A stretch of DNA of 64,000 nt from Symbiodinium natans (Eukaryota; Sar; Dinophyceae; Suessiales; Symbiodiniaceae): the NCBI GenBank assembly GCA_905221605.1, contig CAJNDS010000269.1, positions 496,767 through 560,766 of the forward strand, read 5' to 3'. Both the position numbers and the translations under genes were made by a program. Of this stretch, positions 29,468 through 41,600 are shown in pieces (position 1 is the first letter of the stretch; every line of letters begins with the position of its first letter). The notes beneath the pieces were generated by a model. It searched no databases, was not told where the DNA came from, and was given only the letters and a program-made list of their open reading frames with translations.

Positions 29468-30901
29468 GCGTCTTCGTGCCCTCGGCGGGCTCCATGGGCG
29501 CCTGGCCGGGAAGCCAGGAGCCGCCAAGGTGGGGACCTTACTAGGTTGGGGTTTAGGGTTTAGGGTTTAGGGTTCAGGGTTTAGGGTTTCGGGCTTCTGC
29601 GAATTCCTTAAGAAGTTCCGAAAGTATAGAAAAGGTTCTTACTTGTTAAGGGTAATATATAGGGATTAGGGTCTCGGGCTTCTGCGAATTCCTTAAGAAG
29701 TTCCGAAAGTATACAAAAAGATATTCTTCCATTCAGGGTAATATAGAATTATTGTTTTTCATTCTTTTTGGGGTTGCTTAAGAATGCGGAAAAGTCTGAA
29801 AACAAAATATTGCTTATTCAGGGGAATATATAGGGATTATTGCTTTTCATTAAAGTATACAAAAAGACATTCTTCCTTATTCAGGGTAATATAGGGATTA
29901 TTATTTTTCATTCCACGTATTGCTTAAGAACCCCGACAAAATAGAAAATATTGGTTCAGGGTTTGGGGGTTTAGGGTTTAGGGTTTAGGGTTTCTTCCTT
30001 ATGCAGGGTAATATATAGGGAGTAGTGATTTTTCATTCTTTTTGGGGTTCTTAAGCAACTACTTGGCTTCCGTGGCCTTTTTTTGGGATGTGCTTCTCCC
30101 TTTCTTGGGTTAGGGTTGTAGGGTTTAGGGTTTGGGGTTTTAGGGATTATTGTGCTAGCCCAAAGCCCTAAGCATGTCGAGCTTGCAGACTTGTCCGTGC
30201 CAGGCCGGAGATGGGAGCTGCCCAGGCCTCAGGCACATGCGGCGCAACAGTTTTTTTGGGGCAAGGGTTTTACGCTTCGGTGTGGAGGGTTCCACAAGTT
30301 CTCCGAGCAGCTGCCGCCGAAACCCTGAACCCTACAACCCGGCCAGAAAGCTACACGTCCAAGGCCTTCCCTGGATGGTTTGCTCCCGGCCAGCAAGCAG
30401 GCAAGGGCTCACCCTAAACCCTAAACCCTAAATCTGCAGCTGGATTGGTCGAACTTTGAAAGGCGTGCCGCTTGATAGTCTGAGCACGCGGCGCAGTTTT
30501 GTTCGTAGGCAAGGTAATCATGTTTGTACATCACGGTAGGATCAACACCAAGAGTGCCATTTCTAGTATCTGCGTCTGATATGCATGGTTATCCCCCAAC
30601 GATGCGGTACCACCCCCCCCCCCCTTCAAAAGAAACCAGAATCCTAAACCCTAAGCAAGCATCCCTGGTCCAGTGTTTGAGTACACCCCCCCCCCCCCCC
30701 GCCCCCCCCCGTCCCGGCACCCCAACGAAACCGCCTTGTCCAGGCCTGATGCCGCCCTTCCCTTGCGGCTACGCCCAGGCCGGGCCAAGCGCACGAGGTA
30801 GCTTGCCGGTGCCATGCGGCACGCAGGTTGTTGGGTTTCGGGGTTTAGGGCTTAGGCTCAGCAGCTCCTATTCAAGCTGCAACGGGGCCCCATCGACCGG
30901 C
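29468..30901 (+). CDS. Pro/Gly/Ser-rich protein of unknown function, several exons
   Basis: Open islands after AG sites are 29468-29525 (VFVPSAGSMGAWPGSQEPP), 30347-30408 (SYTSKAFPGWFAPGQQAGK), 30744-30825 (LMPPFPCGYAQAGPSARGS then LPVPCG) and 30862-30901 (SSYSSCNGAPSTG). All are rich in P, G, S and aromatic residues, suggesting an intrinsically disordered protein. The first exon follows CGCTGCAG. No domain is recognised. Grouping is by strand, spacing and composition. Confidence 0.4.
29583..30065. repeat. Tandem direct repeat of an approximately 90-bp unit
   Basis: About five diverged units carry CAGGGTAATATAGGGATTAT followed by TTTTTCATTCTTTTTGGGG and TGCTTAAGAA. Near-identical lines occur at 29,591-29,660 and 29,681-29,760, with further units to 30,065. 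A TTTAGGG array at 29,966-29,991 interrupts the last units. It lies in a presumed intron. Confidence 0.75.
30600..30712. repeat. Poly-C tracts
   Basis: C runs of about 13 at 30,612 and 16 and 9 at 30,686-30,711, just upstream of the exon at 30,744. They may act as the pyrimidine tract of its splice acceptor. Confidence 0.7.
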
Positions 30902-30999
30902 CCTAAACCCTAAACCCCAAACCCAAAACTCCAAACCCTAAACTCTAAGCCCCAAACCCTCAACCCTAAACCATATATAACCCCAAAGATCCCCCGATA

Positions 31000-32460
31000 A
31001 GGGGTCCCCTCAATTGACAGGATGCGCCGGGTACGCGTTCCTCTCAGATGCAGGACTGCTTGACGTCTTGGCTTTTGGGCTTCAGGGTTTAGGATTTAGG
31101 GTTTCGGGTTTAGGGTTTAGGGTGTTTGGGGTGGGTTGCCTAAGAATCCCCCTAAGCCCTAAACCCTAAGCCCACATCCCCATCGGAGAACCTACAGAAC
31201 ACGTAGGTTTTGGGGCCTTGAAAGGCAGGTCTACTGCAAGGTCTGGAGTGGTCTTGGGGTTTAGGGTTTAGGGTTTAGGGTTTAGGGTTTAGGGTTTAGG
31301 GTTTAGGGTTTAGGGTTTAGGGTTTAGGGTTTAGGGTTTAGGGTTGCTTTGCTTCCGGTTTTCTGGCTGAAGCTCTGCGCTGCTGCCACAATGGCCGCTT
31401 TTGTACATTGGGGGGGTTGTTCTGAAGATCCGACCCTTCAAGGGGGGTTTCCGAAATGAGGGGTACCTTGTTGGGGTCCTTGTTAAATGGAATCCCACCA
31501 TTTGGAGCTACATTAGGGGGTCCCTTAGTTTCGTAATTCCCCCTTACCATCGGCTAGTTTGCCCTGGGGCCCGGTGCCTTGCACCGCCCTAAACCCTAAA
31601 CTCTAAACCCTAAACCCTAAACCCTGCACCCTAAACCCTAAACCCTGAACCCTGAACCCTGAACCTGGTCGCAGGGGGCGCCGATCCCGAGCCAGGCCGG
31701 CGAGCCAGCCAGGCCAAGGAGGGTCTTGGTTTAGGGTTAGGGTTAGGGTTTATAGGGTTTAGGGTTTAGGGTTTAGGGTTTAGGGTGAGGGTTTAGGTTT
31801 AGGGTTCAGGGTTTAGGATTTAGGGTTTAGGGTTTAGGGTTTAGGGTTTAGGGCTAGGGTGTATAAGGTTTAGAGGGTTTAGAGGGTTTAGAGGGTTTAT
31901 AAGGTTTAGAGGGTTTAGAGGGTTTAGGGTTTGGGCTTTAGGGTGGGGCTGTGAATGGGTGTGAGGTTTGCAGGGGTATCGCGTATAGGGAGAGTGGGAG
32001 AGTGAGGGTATCACAGCTCAGCCGTTTTGTCGCATCCCACTTCATTCCCCCCCCCCCACCCCCACCCCTCACGATTGCTGCTAAAGATGCCTGGGGCAGA
32101 ACGATGCTTCGGGGTGATCGGCAAGCTTGTGTGTGTACTGACCGCGCACAAGCATCTGTACCCTCGAAAACGCTTCTACGTGTAAAGGCCCAGCGCGGAT
32201 GCCCAAGCCGAGACGGCTGTGTCGACCAGTCGGCAATGAGTCGTGTGGTGGTCGGAGTGGGGGGACGTCAAGTTGTCACAGGTTCGGGTTGGCGCATCTC
32301 TTTTTCAGGGTTGACGGGTTAGAGCAGAATATACAACTGCTTTAAACAAGTTCAACCCGCAAAAATATATGATGTTCCTATACTACACGGTGAGATCCGA
32401 TCACGTTCTCCAACATACGATCATAGACGATCACATATCATGTACTTTCATGTACTGCAA
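31000..32460. other. Arrays, family 6 element and unassigned islands
   Basis: TTTAGGG at 31,257-31,347 (about 13 pure units), family 6 element at 31,443-31,543, CCCTAAA with CCCTGAA at 31,576-31,665, and TTTAGGG variants including GGTTTAGA at 31,737-31,940. The frame at 31,951-32,322 contains a poly-C-encoded proline run and nothing recognisable. Confidence 0.6.
31443..31543. mobile_element. MITE-like element, family 6
   Basis: Starts GGGGTTTCCGAAATGAGGGG and ends AGTTTCGTAATTCCCC. The interior has GGGGTCCTTGTTAAATGG and an ATTAGGGGGTCCC. Copies are at 4338, 35,958, 38,204 and 39,149. Confidence 0.65.
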
Positions 32461-32465
32461 AAAAA

Positions 32466-35459
32466 ATGCTACTGCCAAAGCGGGGTGAGAACCCTAAACC
32501 CTAAGCCCTAAGCCCTAAGCCCTAAACCCTAAACCCTAAACCCTAAACCCTAAACCCTAAACCCTAAACCCTAAACCCTAAACCCCAAACCAGCCAAGGC
32601 GGGGTGAGAACAAGGTGGTCTACTCAGTGAAGAACACCTTCCTTCACATAGATGAGCCCGAAGAGCAGGCCCTCAGGGGCCTTCAACCAAGCCCTAGACT
32701 GGGTTTGGGGTTTAGGGTTTAGGGTTTGGGGTTTGGGGTTTAGGGTTTAGGGTTTAGGGTTTGGGGTTTGGGTTTTAGGGTTTAGGGTTTGGGGTTTAGG
32801 GTTTGGAGTTTAGCGTGTCGGGTTTGGGGCTTGGGGCTTAGGGTTTAGGGGGGTTAAACCATACCACCAGCAATCCGCAAACCCCCAAGCCCCTCCGTGG
32901 GGCCTTCGGCTGGTGGTTCCTGGGGGCGGTTGGTTACGACCGTTGTCTAGGCTACTTCTAAGAAAGGGTTCAGGGTAACAAGTCGTGTAGTTCTAGTCTG
33001 AGTTGGGGGTACAGTTTGTAGAATTAGTGCTGTCATAGCCCTGTAGTCTAGGCAACTTAGAACCCCCCCTTCTAAGTACCCTTGAACCTCCACGAGGCTT
33101 TAGGTTTGTGGGCCATGGGAGGGCTCAGAGATGGCCCAGATCGAAACAGGGGGGTTTAGGGTTTTGGGTTTTGGGTTTTGCGTGGTTTTAGAGGGGTTTT
33201 AGTGCACATTGGTTTGTTAGAGAATGGGCTTTAGGCTTGTTTGGGGTTTATGGTTGTTTCTGGGGCGTCATGGGTTTATAGTCAATTTTTGAGGGTTCAG
33301 GACTTCCAGTTCATTAGGGTTTAAAGAGGGCTTGCAGGGTTTATTAGGGTCTCTCGGGTTTGTCAAGGTGTTTTCTCTTTTTTTTGCCGGGCTTGCTGGG
33401 TTGATAATGTTTAAGTTTATAAGGCTTATAGCGCTTGTGGGGCTTGTGGGGTAGGTTTAAAGGGTTCATTAGGGCAGAGTTTATAGGCATTCTCCTTGTT
33501 TGCTCGCTGTCGTTGTCTTATTGTGCTTGGAGATTCATGGGCACTTGTAAAGTGGGGTTCGAAGTACGTACCCCGAATAAGGTTATAGCCACTTAACATA
33601 GTCTCCCTACATATAAGCCGGCTTAGAATCAATTGAACCTTCCAGTAGGGTTGGGGTTTAACCCTATACTATGAGGTCAGGCTTGATAGGTGGTGCACGA
33701 TGGTTTTGTTGGTGATTTTTTTTGGGTTTTCCATGTTGCTGAGGGTTTTTAAGGAGTTTATTGACATATGTAACCCCCCCCCAAAAAACGGTGATCCTGA
33801 CTGTTCCTTAAACCCTCATCGAACCCTAAACCCCCTAACCCCTAAACCCCTAAACCCTAAACCCTGAACCCTAAACCCTAAATTCTAAACCCTAAACCCT
33901 AAACCCTAAACCCTGACCCTAAACCCTAAACCCTGACCTTTCCCACTTTCGAGCCGGCGCAGGAGGAGGACCCGCAGCAGGCGTCTGCAGGGCCATGGGC
34001 CTCTGAGGCCATGGGGTTTGGAGTTTAGGGTTATGGCTTAGGGTTTGGGGTTTGGGGTTTAGGGCTTAGGGTTTAGGGTTTAGGATTTCGGGCTTGGGGT
34101 TTTGGGGTCTGAACCCTGAGCTTGGGATGTTCCCCCCTATGCCTAACAGTCCGTAACGAGGATTATGGTATATTATAGCAGGGAGTACTATAATCTCTAT
34201 TCAGGACTGATAGTATAAGGGGGAACATCCCAACCTGAACCCTAAATACTAAACCCGATATTTGGCGGGTTGAGGGCTTAGATTTTGGGGTTTCGGGGTT
34301 TAGGGTGGGGGTCTGGGAGGGGGGGGGTGGTTGAGGGCTTGAGGGCCACAGATTTTGGGGTTTCGGGGGTGTAGGGGGTCTGGGGGGCATTGGGCGTATG
34401 GGCTTGCGGCCTTTGTCGGCTAACAGGGCTTTGCGGCCATGTGAGGCAGAGCCGAATCGGGGAGGCCTGAATAAGGGAACCCCAGAAGAAGCGGTCGAAA
34501 TCCAGCCTCTGAAGCCTTTTCCCAACCCACTAGCCCTAAACCCTAAACCTCTTGAATGCTATCAGGCATCTTTGAGTACGAACCAAGGCATAGCTCGCCC
34601 ATATACTCACGGCCCCCCCAAGTTGCGTTCTGAAGCGCGCCAGCCGACACCCTCGACCTTCATCTCGGGTTTAGGGTGTAGGGTACCCTAAGCCCTAAAC
34701 CCTAAACCCCAAACCCTAAACCCTGAACCCTAAAGCCTTAAACCCGGGGTGCCAACCCTGCACAGGAAGGGCTCGGCCCGCCACTCCAGTTCCTGCCCAA
34801 GGACTTCGGCGGGGTTCCGGGACTGGGGTTTCGGGTTTAGGGTCTAGGGCTTCGGGTTTACTTGGGGTTTAGGGTTTAGGGTTTGGGGTTTAGTGCTTGG
34901 GGTGGGCTTGGGGTTTAGGGTTTACTCCGACCACCGGCGAGGATATCGAGCTCACTGAGCTGCAAGCGTTCCGCGCCGACTACATGAAGTTTCGCGCCGG
35001 GCAGGCACGGACCTTTGGGACGAAAAGGGTTTTGGGTTTGGGGTTTAGGGTTCGGGGTTTAGGGTTTAGGGTTTAGGGGGACAATATGGGGTGTAATGGA
35101 CTTAGGGGTACGATAGGAATATGATGGGGGTTTATAAGGTTCAGAGTTCAGATACACCCCAGATTACTTTCTGCGGGGATGGGATTCTCCACGTTATCGG
35201 CCCTTCTCGGGTAGCCGAAATAAAGCGCTCCGTATTATGAAAGGAACCCCAAAAACGGGACCTAGGTTATGGAACCCTCCAAAATAGGCCCTTCATATAC
35301 CCCAAAAGAGTGTAACTAATCCTGAACCCCTAATTATTTCGGAAACCATTTCGGGCACATGGGCCATAAGCACTTTTGGGGATCATGTCTCCAACAAGCT
35401 GAACACCTGCAGGCTACCGGTGCGCGTGGAGAGATCCAAGATGTTCCGGAGGCGAGGAG
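32466..35459 (+). CDS. Unidentified gene; N-terminal exon split by a telomeric array
   Basis: A likely ATG at 32,466 opens MLLPKRGEN, then a telomeric array intervenes. After it the coding sequence repeats and continues as RGENKVVYSVKNTFLHI then DEPEEQALRGLQPSPR, to about 32,697. Further islands are 33939-34015 (TFEPAQEEDPQQASAGPW), 34924-35028 (IELTELQAFRADYMKFRAGQ then ARTFGTKR) and 35413-35459 (LPVRVERSKMFRRR). An S-V-K-N-T-F start and an acidic EPAQEED motif recur in dinoflagellate proteins of unknown or RNA-related function, from memory. No catalytic domain is seen. Exon grouping is inferred; the end was not found. Confidence 0.5.
32474..32610 (+). repeat. 18-bp coding duplication flanking a telomeric array (candidate GC-AG intron)
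   Basis: GCCAAAGCGGGGTGAGAA at 32,474-32,491 and GCCAAGGCGGGGTGAGAA at 32,593-32,610 differ at one base. Between them is CCCTAAA/CCCTAAG repeat. An intron from 32,480 (GCGGGG) to 32,598 (CCAAG, then GC) would be GC-AG and join the frame as MLLPKRGENKVVYSVKNTF. Confidence 0.8.
33000..33930. other. Presumed intron: degenerate TTTAGGG/TTATAGGG variants and a diverged family 5 element
   Basis: The stretch 33,180-33,480 holds loosely spaced GGGTTTA-like words rather than tight arrays. CTTGGAGATTCATGGGCACT at 33,526 marks a diverged family 5 element. CCCTAAA resumes at 33,795-33,935. Confidence 0.5.
33939..34015 (+). CDS. Exon with EPAQEED motif, copy 1
   Basis: Reads TFEPAQEEDPQQASAGPW then ASEAMG. 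The DNA shares CCGGCGCAGGAGGAGGAC with the exon at 48,338, so the two genes have related exons. Confidence 0.55.
34122..34233. mobile_element. Family 2 TIR element, copy 2 (112 bp)
   Basis: Starts TTGGGATGTTCCCCCCTATG and ends GTATAAGGGGGAACATCCCAA-type sequence, near-perfect inverted ends. CCTGAGC precedes it and CCTGAAC follows, possibly a 7-bp target duplication with one mismatch. Confidence 0.85.
34924..35028 (+). CDS. Exon (IELTELQAFRADYMKF)
   Basis: Long open island between arrays, reading TPTTGEDIELTELQAFRADY then MKFRAGQARTFGTKR. Clearly protein-like and not repeat-derived. Family unknown. Confidence 0.6.
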
Positions 35460-38400
35460 AGGGTTTAGGGTTTAGGGTTTAGGGTTCAGGGTTCAGGGTT
35501 TAGGGTTTAGGGTTTAGGGTTTAGGGTTTAGGGTTTAGGGTTTAGGGTTAGGGTTGTTTAGGGTTTAGGGTTCAGGGTTCAGGCCTCTTCCCTACAAAGC
35601 CCTAGCCCTAGAAGTCCTATAAACCCCAGTAAACCCTATTAAACCCCTATAGACCCTATAAGCCTCACATAAAGCGCTATAAAAAGCACCCTACAAGCCC
35701 CATCTGTTGCCCCAAACCCTAAACCCTAAACCCTAAACCCTAAACCCTAAACCCCAAACCCTAAACCCTAAACCCTAAACCCTAAACCCACTGCGAAAGG
35801 TGCCTCTGGCCTCCGAGTCCACCGTCGGAGCGCTCGATCTCCAGCAGTCAGGGTGGGGAACTCCGCTGATGATGATAGGGGTTTAGGGTTTAGGGTTTGG
35901 GGTTTCGGGTTTAGGGTCTAGGGTTTAGGGTTTGGGGTTTCGGGTTTAGGGTTAGGGTTTAGGGGTACCTTAATGGGTCCTTCGCATAAGGGAAGCCTAC
36001 CATTTGGGAGTCTATGGTAGGGGCTCATTATTTTTTTTAACCCCCAATTCCAAAGCTTATGCATGTTTATGCGCATGTGTATTCACATGAGTATGTAGAT
36101 GAGGATGTGTACGTATATGTATATGTACATGCACAATATACTATCCAAAATATTATATATATATATATAAATATACGTACAGTCATGTATAACATACGCT
36201 GGTAATTACACACATATCCAGTGTGTGCTGGGTGCCGAACGACGACTTCACATGTCTTGCCATGGCATGGCACTTGTTTGAATGGCAGGCAGTATCCTGT
36301 CAACGCTTTTGCCGGACAACAGATGTCCACGCCGAAGCCTTGGACTCCAAAGACTGCCTGGAAGACTACCCCGAAACCCTAAACCCTAAACCCTAACCTG
36401 GCAGCCTTGCAACATCTTGCAACACACCTATGGGTAGTTGGAACACGGCGCGTCGACGCTCGTGGGTTGATCTGCAGGTTTCGGGGTTTGGAGCATGATT
36501 ACCATTCAACCAGAGCATCCACGCGCACATGATGATTACTTTCGTGTTACCAGTGCGTGCGAATGGCCAGACCATCCATGCCCGAACGATGATTGCGTTC
36601 GTGTTTGGGCACCAAGGTCCCGCAGGATTTCTTAAATCTGTTTGCCCGGCTGTGCTGAAAAATCCATGTCCCACAGCAATACAGCCAACCCCTCAACCCA
36701 ACTGCTGACCCTAAAATCCTGAAGCCTAAACCATACTGAAACTCGAGCCCGTTACTAAGTCACCCAAACCCCAAGCTCAAACATGAGCCGTGCAAGTACA
36801 CATCTTGTGCAAAATCAAAGGTAGATCTCCCCACACCCTAAACCCGAAACCCTAAACCCTAAACCCTAAACCCTAAACCCTAAACCACCCAAAAAACCAA
36901 ACAGCACCCGGATTCGTCGGCTGCTTCTTGGCATGGAGGGAAGCCGCAAGCCGAGGCCAGGCAGTTGACGTCTCCTCCTCGGAGTCCTCCGAGCTTCATT
37001 CCTCAAGGGCTTGGGGTTTAGGGTTTAGGGTGTAGGGTTTAGGGTTTAGGGTTTGGGGTTTGGGGTTTGGGGTTTAGGGTAGGGCTTATAAACGGTGTAT
37101 GCTTCGGTGATAAGGCTTATGGTTGGTTTCTTATAGGGTTTATTATAGGAGGAATTATCGGAAGTATTATTGGGCTTCGGGTTTATCGTAGGCTTAATTG
37201 AATGGTTTATTGTAAGGTTTATCATAGGGTTTATCATAGTGTTTGGGGTTCATTATAGGGCTTATGATAGGGCTTGTGATAGGCTTCACAATAGGGTTTA
37301 TGACAGGGTTCATTTTGGGGGTTTATTATAGGGTTTTTCTGGGTTGAAATAGGGATCATAGGGCATAGAGGGTATTTTGGGTTTTCGGTTTAGGGTTTAT
37401 CAAGCCCAGAGGGTGGATAGAGTGGAAGGTTTAGGCTTTAGAGCTTCTGTACGGTCCTCACGCTGGGCTGAGGTGGGAACAAGGCAGGCGAGCTTGAGTA
37501 GCTTGGCCTCGTAGGTTTCGAAGTACCCAGACTCCTTGGGAGGATGCAAAAAGTGGAGCCCCCCAAATCGTACCCTACACTACGATTGGGTCATTCTTAG
37601 GAGCCCTTACGGGGATCTTTTTGGGGCCCAAGTAGTACCCTATTTACTACTATTGGTTTCATTCTTAGGAACCCTTAGAGGGGATCCTGCTTTCCGGATC
37701 CTCCCAGGGGGTCTGGGTAGTGATTGAATGTACGGAGGTGCGCCAGAAGTCAGGTCGTGTGTACAGTGGGCAGTCGGCAGAGCGGCCTTCCCAGTTTACA
37801 GTTTACAGTTTACAGTTTAGGGTTTAGGGTTTGTCCAAGAAGTCTGAAGCTCTGCTAGGAGGTCCAAGTGCATCGTTAGAGCATGAATGTCTGTTAATCA
37901 TGTCAACAGTATTAACTCGTACATAAATAGTGCTAGCATGGTTATTATGCGATGTTTTTGGCTGTTGCTTTTTTACATTGCCATTCACCTTATGTTAAGA
38001 ATACTAGTATGATTCGCCTTATCAAGTTAACAGCGTGCTGCGCGTGGCTGCCAAGCCCGGTCAGACTTTTGGCAAGACCGGAGGTTCTTCTAGAACACTT
38101 GATGGGCTTCTCTGACTTTGAAAGAGAATTCTCCGGTAGCGAAGGACCCAGTCTCACCCCCTGCCTCAATACACGCAGTGTTGCAGGGTAGCGGTCCCCG
38201 ACGCGGTAGGATCCCCTTCCAAAAAGGACCCCAATAAGGGACCCCTAATTTCGGAAACCCCTTAACCCTAAACCCTAAACCCGAAGCCCTAAGCCCTAAA
38301 CCCTAAGCCCTGAGCCCTAAACCCTAAACCCTAAACCCTCAACCCTAAACCCTAAACCCTAAACTACAGAGGCCTTCTAATGCCTTCGTGGGTCGGCGGA

Positions 38401-38540
38401 CTTTCTCTGGTCACGAGTTTTCTATCCCCCTGCAACCCTCTGGCCTCGGACGCCACAGACCGAGGACAGCGAGACAAGAAGAGGGAAAAGGGGGGCTGCA
38501 TTTAGGGTTTAGGCTTTAGGATTTAGGGTTTAGGGTTTAG
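35460..38540. other. Exon-poor stretch between genes 6 and 7
   Basis: TTTAGGG array 35,460-35,585, CCCTAAA 35,713-35,788, family 6-like copy 35,958-36,050, TA-rich run 36,150-36,170, degenerate TTATAGGG words at 37,120-37,400, a TTTACAG triplet block at 37,796-37,818, and an inverted family 6 fragment at 38,204-38,262. Frames at 36,067-36,330, 36,393-36,674 and 37,952-38,191 are unassigned. Confidence 0.5.
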
Positions 38541-38545
38541 GGTTT

Positions 38546-38637
38546 ACCGAGCCTTCTACTTCTCTGGAGTTGCCACTGGAGCCAAAACACCACCAGGCAT
38601 CACCAAGCTATGTCGATGCCCCCGCCCTTGTCTGGTG
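38546..38637 (+). CDS. Possible SulP N-terminal exon
   Basis: Reads TEPSTSLELPLEPKHHQASP then SYVDAPALV, open and disordered-looking, between TTTAGGG arrays. Assigned to SulP only by position. Confidence 0.3.
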
Positions 38638-41600
38638 TGATCAAAGTGGCCACAGCCAGGTATATTGCCCGCGGTGACTGGACAAGCGCGGGGCAAAGCA
38701 CCACCGCGAATCGGAGCTTGGGCACATCGCTGACAAAGATCCCCAGCAAGAGTTCAAGGGACTGTGGAGGAGGGCTGAGGGTTTAGGGTTTAGGGTTTTT
38801 TGTTTAAGAAAAAGCGCGCAGCTTCTCCCGAATTAGGAGGTGGTTGAGCCACTTTCGTCTTTCGTGGAGGCAGGACCTCACGGCCAGGATGAGGAATCCC
38901 CCTCGGCTGGTATCTCTGGTCGTAGAAGGCAAAAATTCTGGGCTGTTGTGGTGCACGTAGAAGAACCTCATACCTTAAGAGCACAAGTCTTACACAACGA
39001 TGTCTACCCGGTTTTTCGGGGTACGGATGAGTTTTCTCAGATCCTTTAGGTACAAAGTATACCCAACGCTCGGCATGATTTAGTTTGCGGGCTTCACGCC
39101 TTTGGCCGTGCTGGAGTTCCACCTTGGCGCGTCTGCCCAGGTCTCAGATGGGTTTCCGATATTGGGGGTACCTTGTTGGGGTCCTTATTAGAAGGGAATC
39201 CTACTAATTTATTGGGGGTCCCAGATATCGCTGGTGAGGATTTACCTAGAGGTTCATGGCTGCTTATATATACGCAGTGGTTCAAGTAGGGCAACTATAG
39301 TTGCTGGCCGTAACCTTGTTTAAGGGTACCTTGTAAGCCCACTTATACGTACCCACGAAACTTCAACTCGAGTGTTTAGGGTTTAGGGTATCCTAACCCC
39401 TAAATTGAACCCTAGTCCTGTTTGAAAAAAAAACCTACTGCACAGGCACACCCTCCAGCTCTACGCAGAAGGGTCTCAACTAACTATGTGGGGCCTTTTG
39501 TGGGTACCCTTTATGAGACCTCCGTACCAACAAAAGGAGCCCCAAAAAAGGGACCAAAATCTTAATGTGGCTGCGTGGTTGCCAATTTATATGAAGGAGC
39601 TCAGACACTCAGTTCATCGGCTTGCGTGTCAAGTCTTGGGTTTGGGGTTTAGGGTGTCCCTAAAGCCTAAACCCTAAACCCTAAACCCTAAACCCCGCTC
39701 AAACGAAAGCACGGTGCTGTCGCTTCACCATTCGAGAACACAGGAGGATAATGTGCTTCGGAAGGCCTCGGCTGGCACCCTAAACCCTAAACCCTGAACC
39801 CTAAACCCTAAACCCTAAACACCAAACACTAAACCCTAAACCCTAAACCCTGGACCCTAAACCCTAAACCCTAAAACCCTAAGCCCTGAACCCTAAACCC
39901 GAAACCCGATGTGCTAAAACCTAGAAAGCCGTGGACAACCGCTTGTTTCGAAGCTACCGAGGTCGCATGTGCAAGCGTATATCGTATCGGGGCGGCAAAT
40001 GAAAGCCTTACACCTGACCGGTGCTCTGATATCGCCGAGCAGGACACTGGGGGGAGGGAAGCTTAAGGTATCTTCTGGCGGTAGAATGTGATGCACAATA
40101 TGATTCTTTTATAGTGGCCATGCAGACCTGTCTTTATTCGGTTTGTGGTTGCTGTTTGGACACGGCACGCAGCAACACTGGGTAATTCACGTATGACATG
40201 TCCTGCCCTGACGCTCAAACCGACTCGAAACCTAAACTCCAGAACCACAGAACGAGAGCCCTTTCCCCCGAAACGTGCATTGGCAAGCACAGGGTCTTCG
40301 GGCGGTATTCCTTTGGTAGATTGTAGTCACGGTGTGTTATGTGTTGGTGTTTGGCCTTGACCCCTTCATAAACATAAGAAGATTAAAGGGTTTAAGGTTG
40401 AGGGTCGGGGTTTAGGGTTTAGGGTTGGGGTTTAGGATTTGCTTCCGAGGGCAGAGTGAAGATGTAGCATCTCATGCATCTCATTGGTCGTGAATGCAGC
40501 CATCTCTGGTTGAAGTTGAGCCATCGCCCTCTCCAGGCGGGGGGGCCCATTTTCCACCGGTTTCCGATGGCGAAGGAGCCTGAGGGCAACTGGGGTTCCA
40601 GGCTGCTCACCGGGTTCCTCACCGCCAGCCCCATAACGCTCATCAGCCTGGCATCCTGCATCTCCTATGCGCACCTTCTGGAGCCCATTGGCTTTCACCG
40701 GTCACCCCAGTGTCCGTCCGTGGCCGTCCTGTGCTCAGCCAGCATCTTCTCGGCGGGCTTCTCAAATCTGGTCCACAACCTCATGTCACACTGCCCATTC
40801 CTGATCACCTGCCCAGACATTACCTTCACGCTCTTTCTTCAGGCAGGGCAGCGGTCGATCTCACACCGTCACAACGTAAATGAGGCAACGGCCTTTGTGG
40901 GGCTTCACGTGGACGCCCTCGTGTTGGGCCTTCTTTTCTTCGTACCTTGGGGACCAAATGAGCCCCTAATATCGGGGTAATGTACCCTCTGCTACTATAA
41001 TTCCTGTTAAGGTAATACTGTATGACCCCCAAACCCCTAAACCCCTAAACCCCTAAACTCCTAAACCCCTAAACCCCCAAACCCCCAAACCCCCAAACCT
41101 CCAAACCTCCAAACCCCTAAACCCTAAACCCTAACCCCTAAACCCCAAGAGTTCATGTCGGTCCTCATAACTCCGTGGTGCTTTACCGTAACTTTAGATC
41201 CTTAGCCTTTTTGGGTTTATTGGGTTTTTCTTAATAAGGCAGCTAAAACTCAATGTATAGCTACCCTGCTACGTGCAGCCAAGATAAGGTACTGGGAAAG
41301 CTCCGGGTCATGGCGGCGCTTCGCTACCTTCCCTATCCGGTCGTGGCGGGCTTTCTGGCGATGATTGGCGCGGCCGTGATCAAGGGGGCCTTCAAGCACC
41401 ACGGCTCCGCTGATTGGTGCCCTAAACCCGAAACCCTAAACCCTAAACCGGTGGGGTTCTGATGGCGGTTTTTGTAGGGTTTGGGTAGGGTTTGGTGCGG
41501 TTTTTTATGTGGGTTTTCGTGGGGTTTAGTGGGGGTTGGTAGGGTTCAGTGGGTTTTTTCTCCCAGAAGGTCCTACCTGGAGGTTCATGGGAACTTGTGA

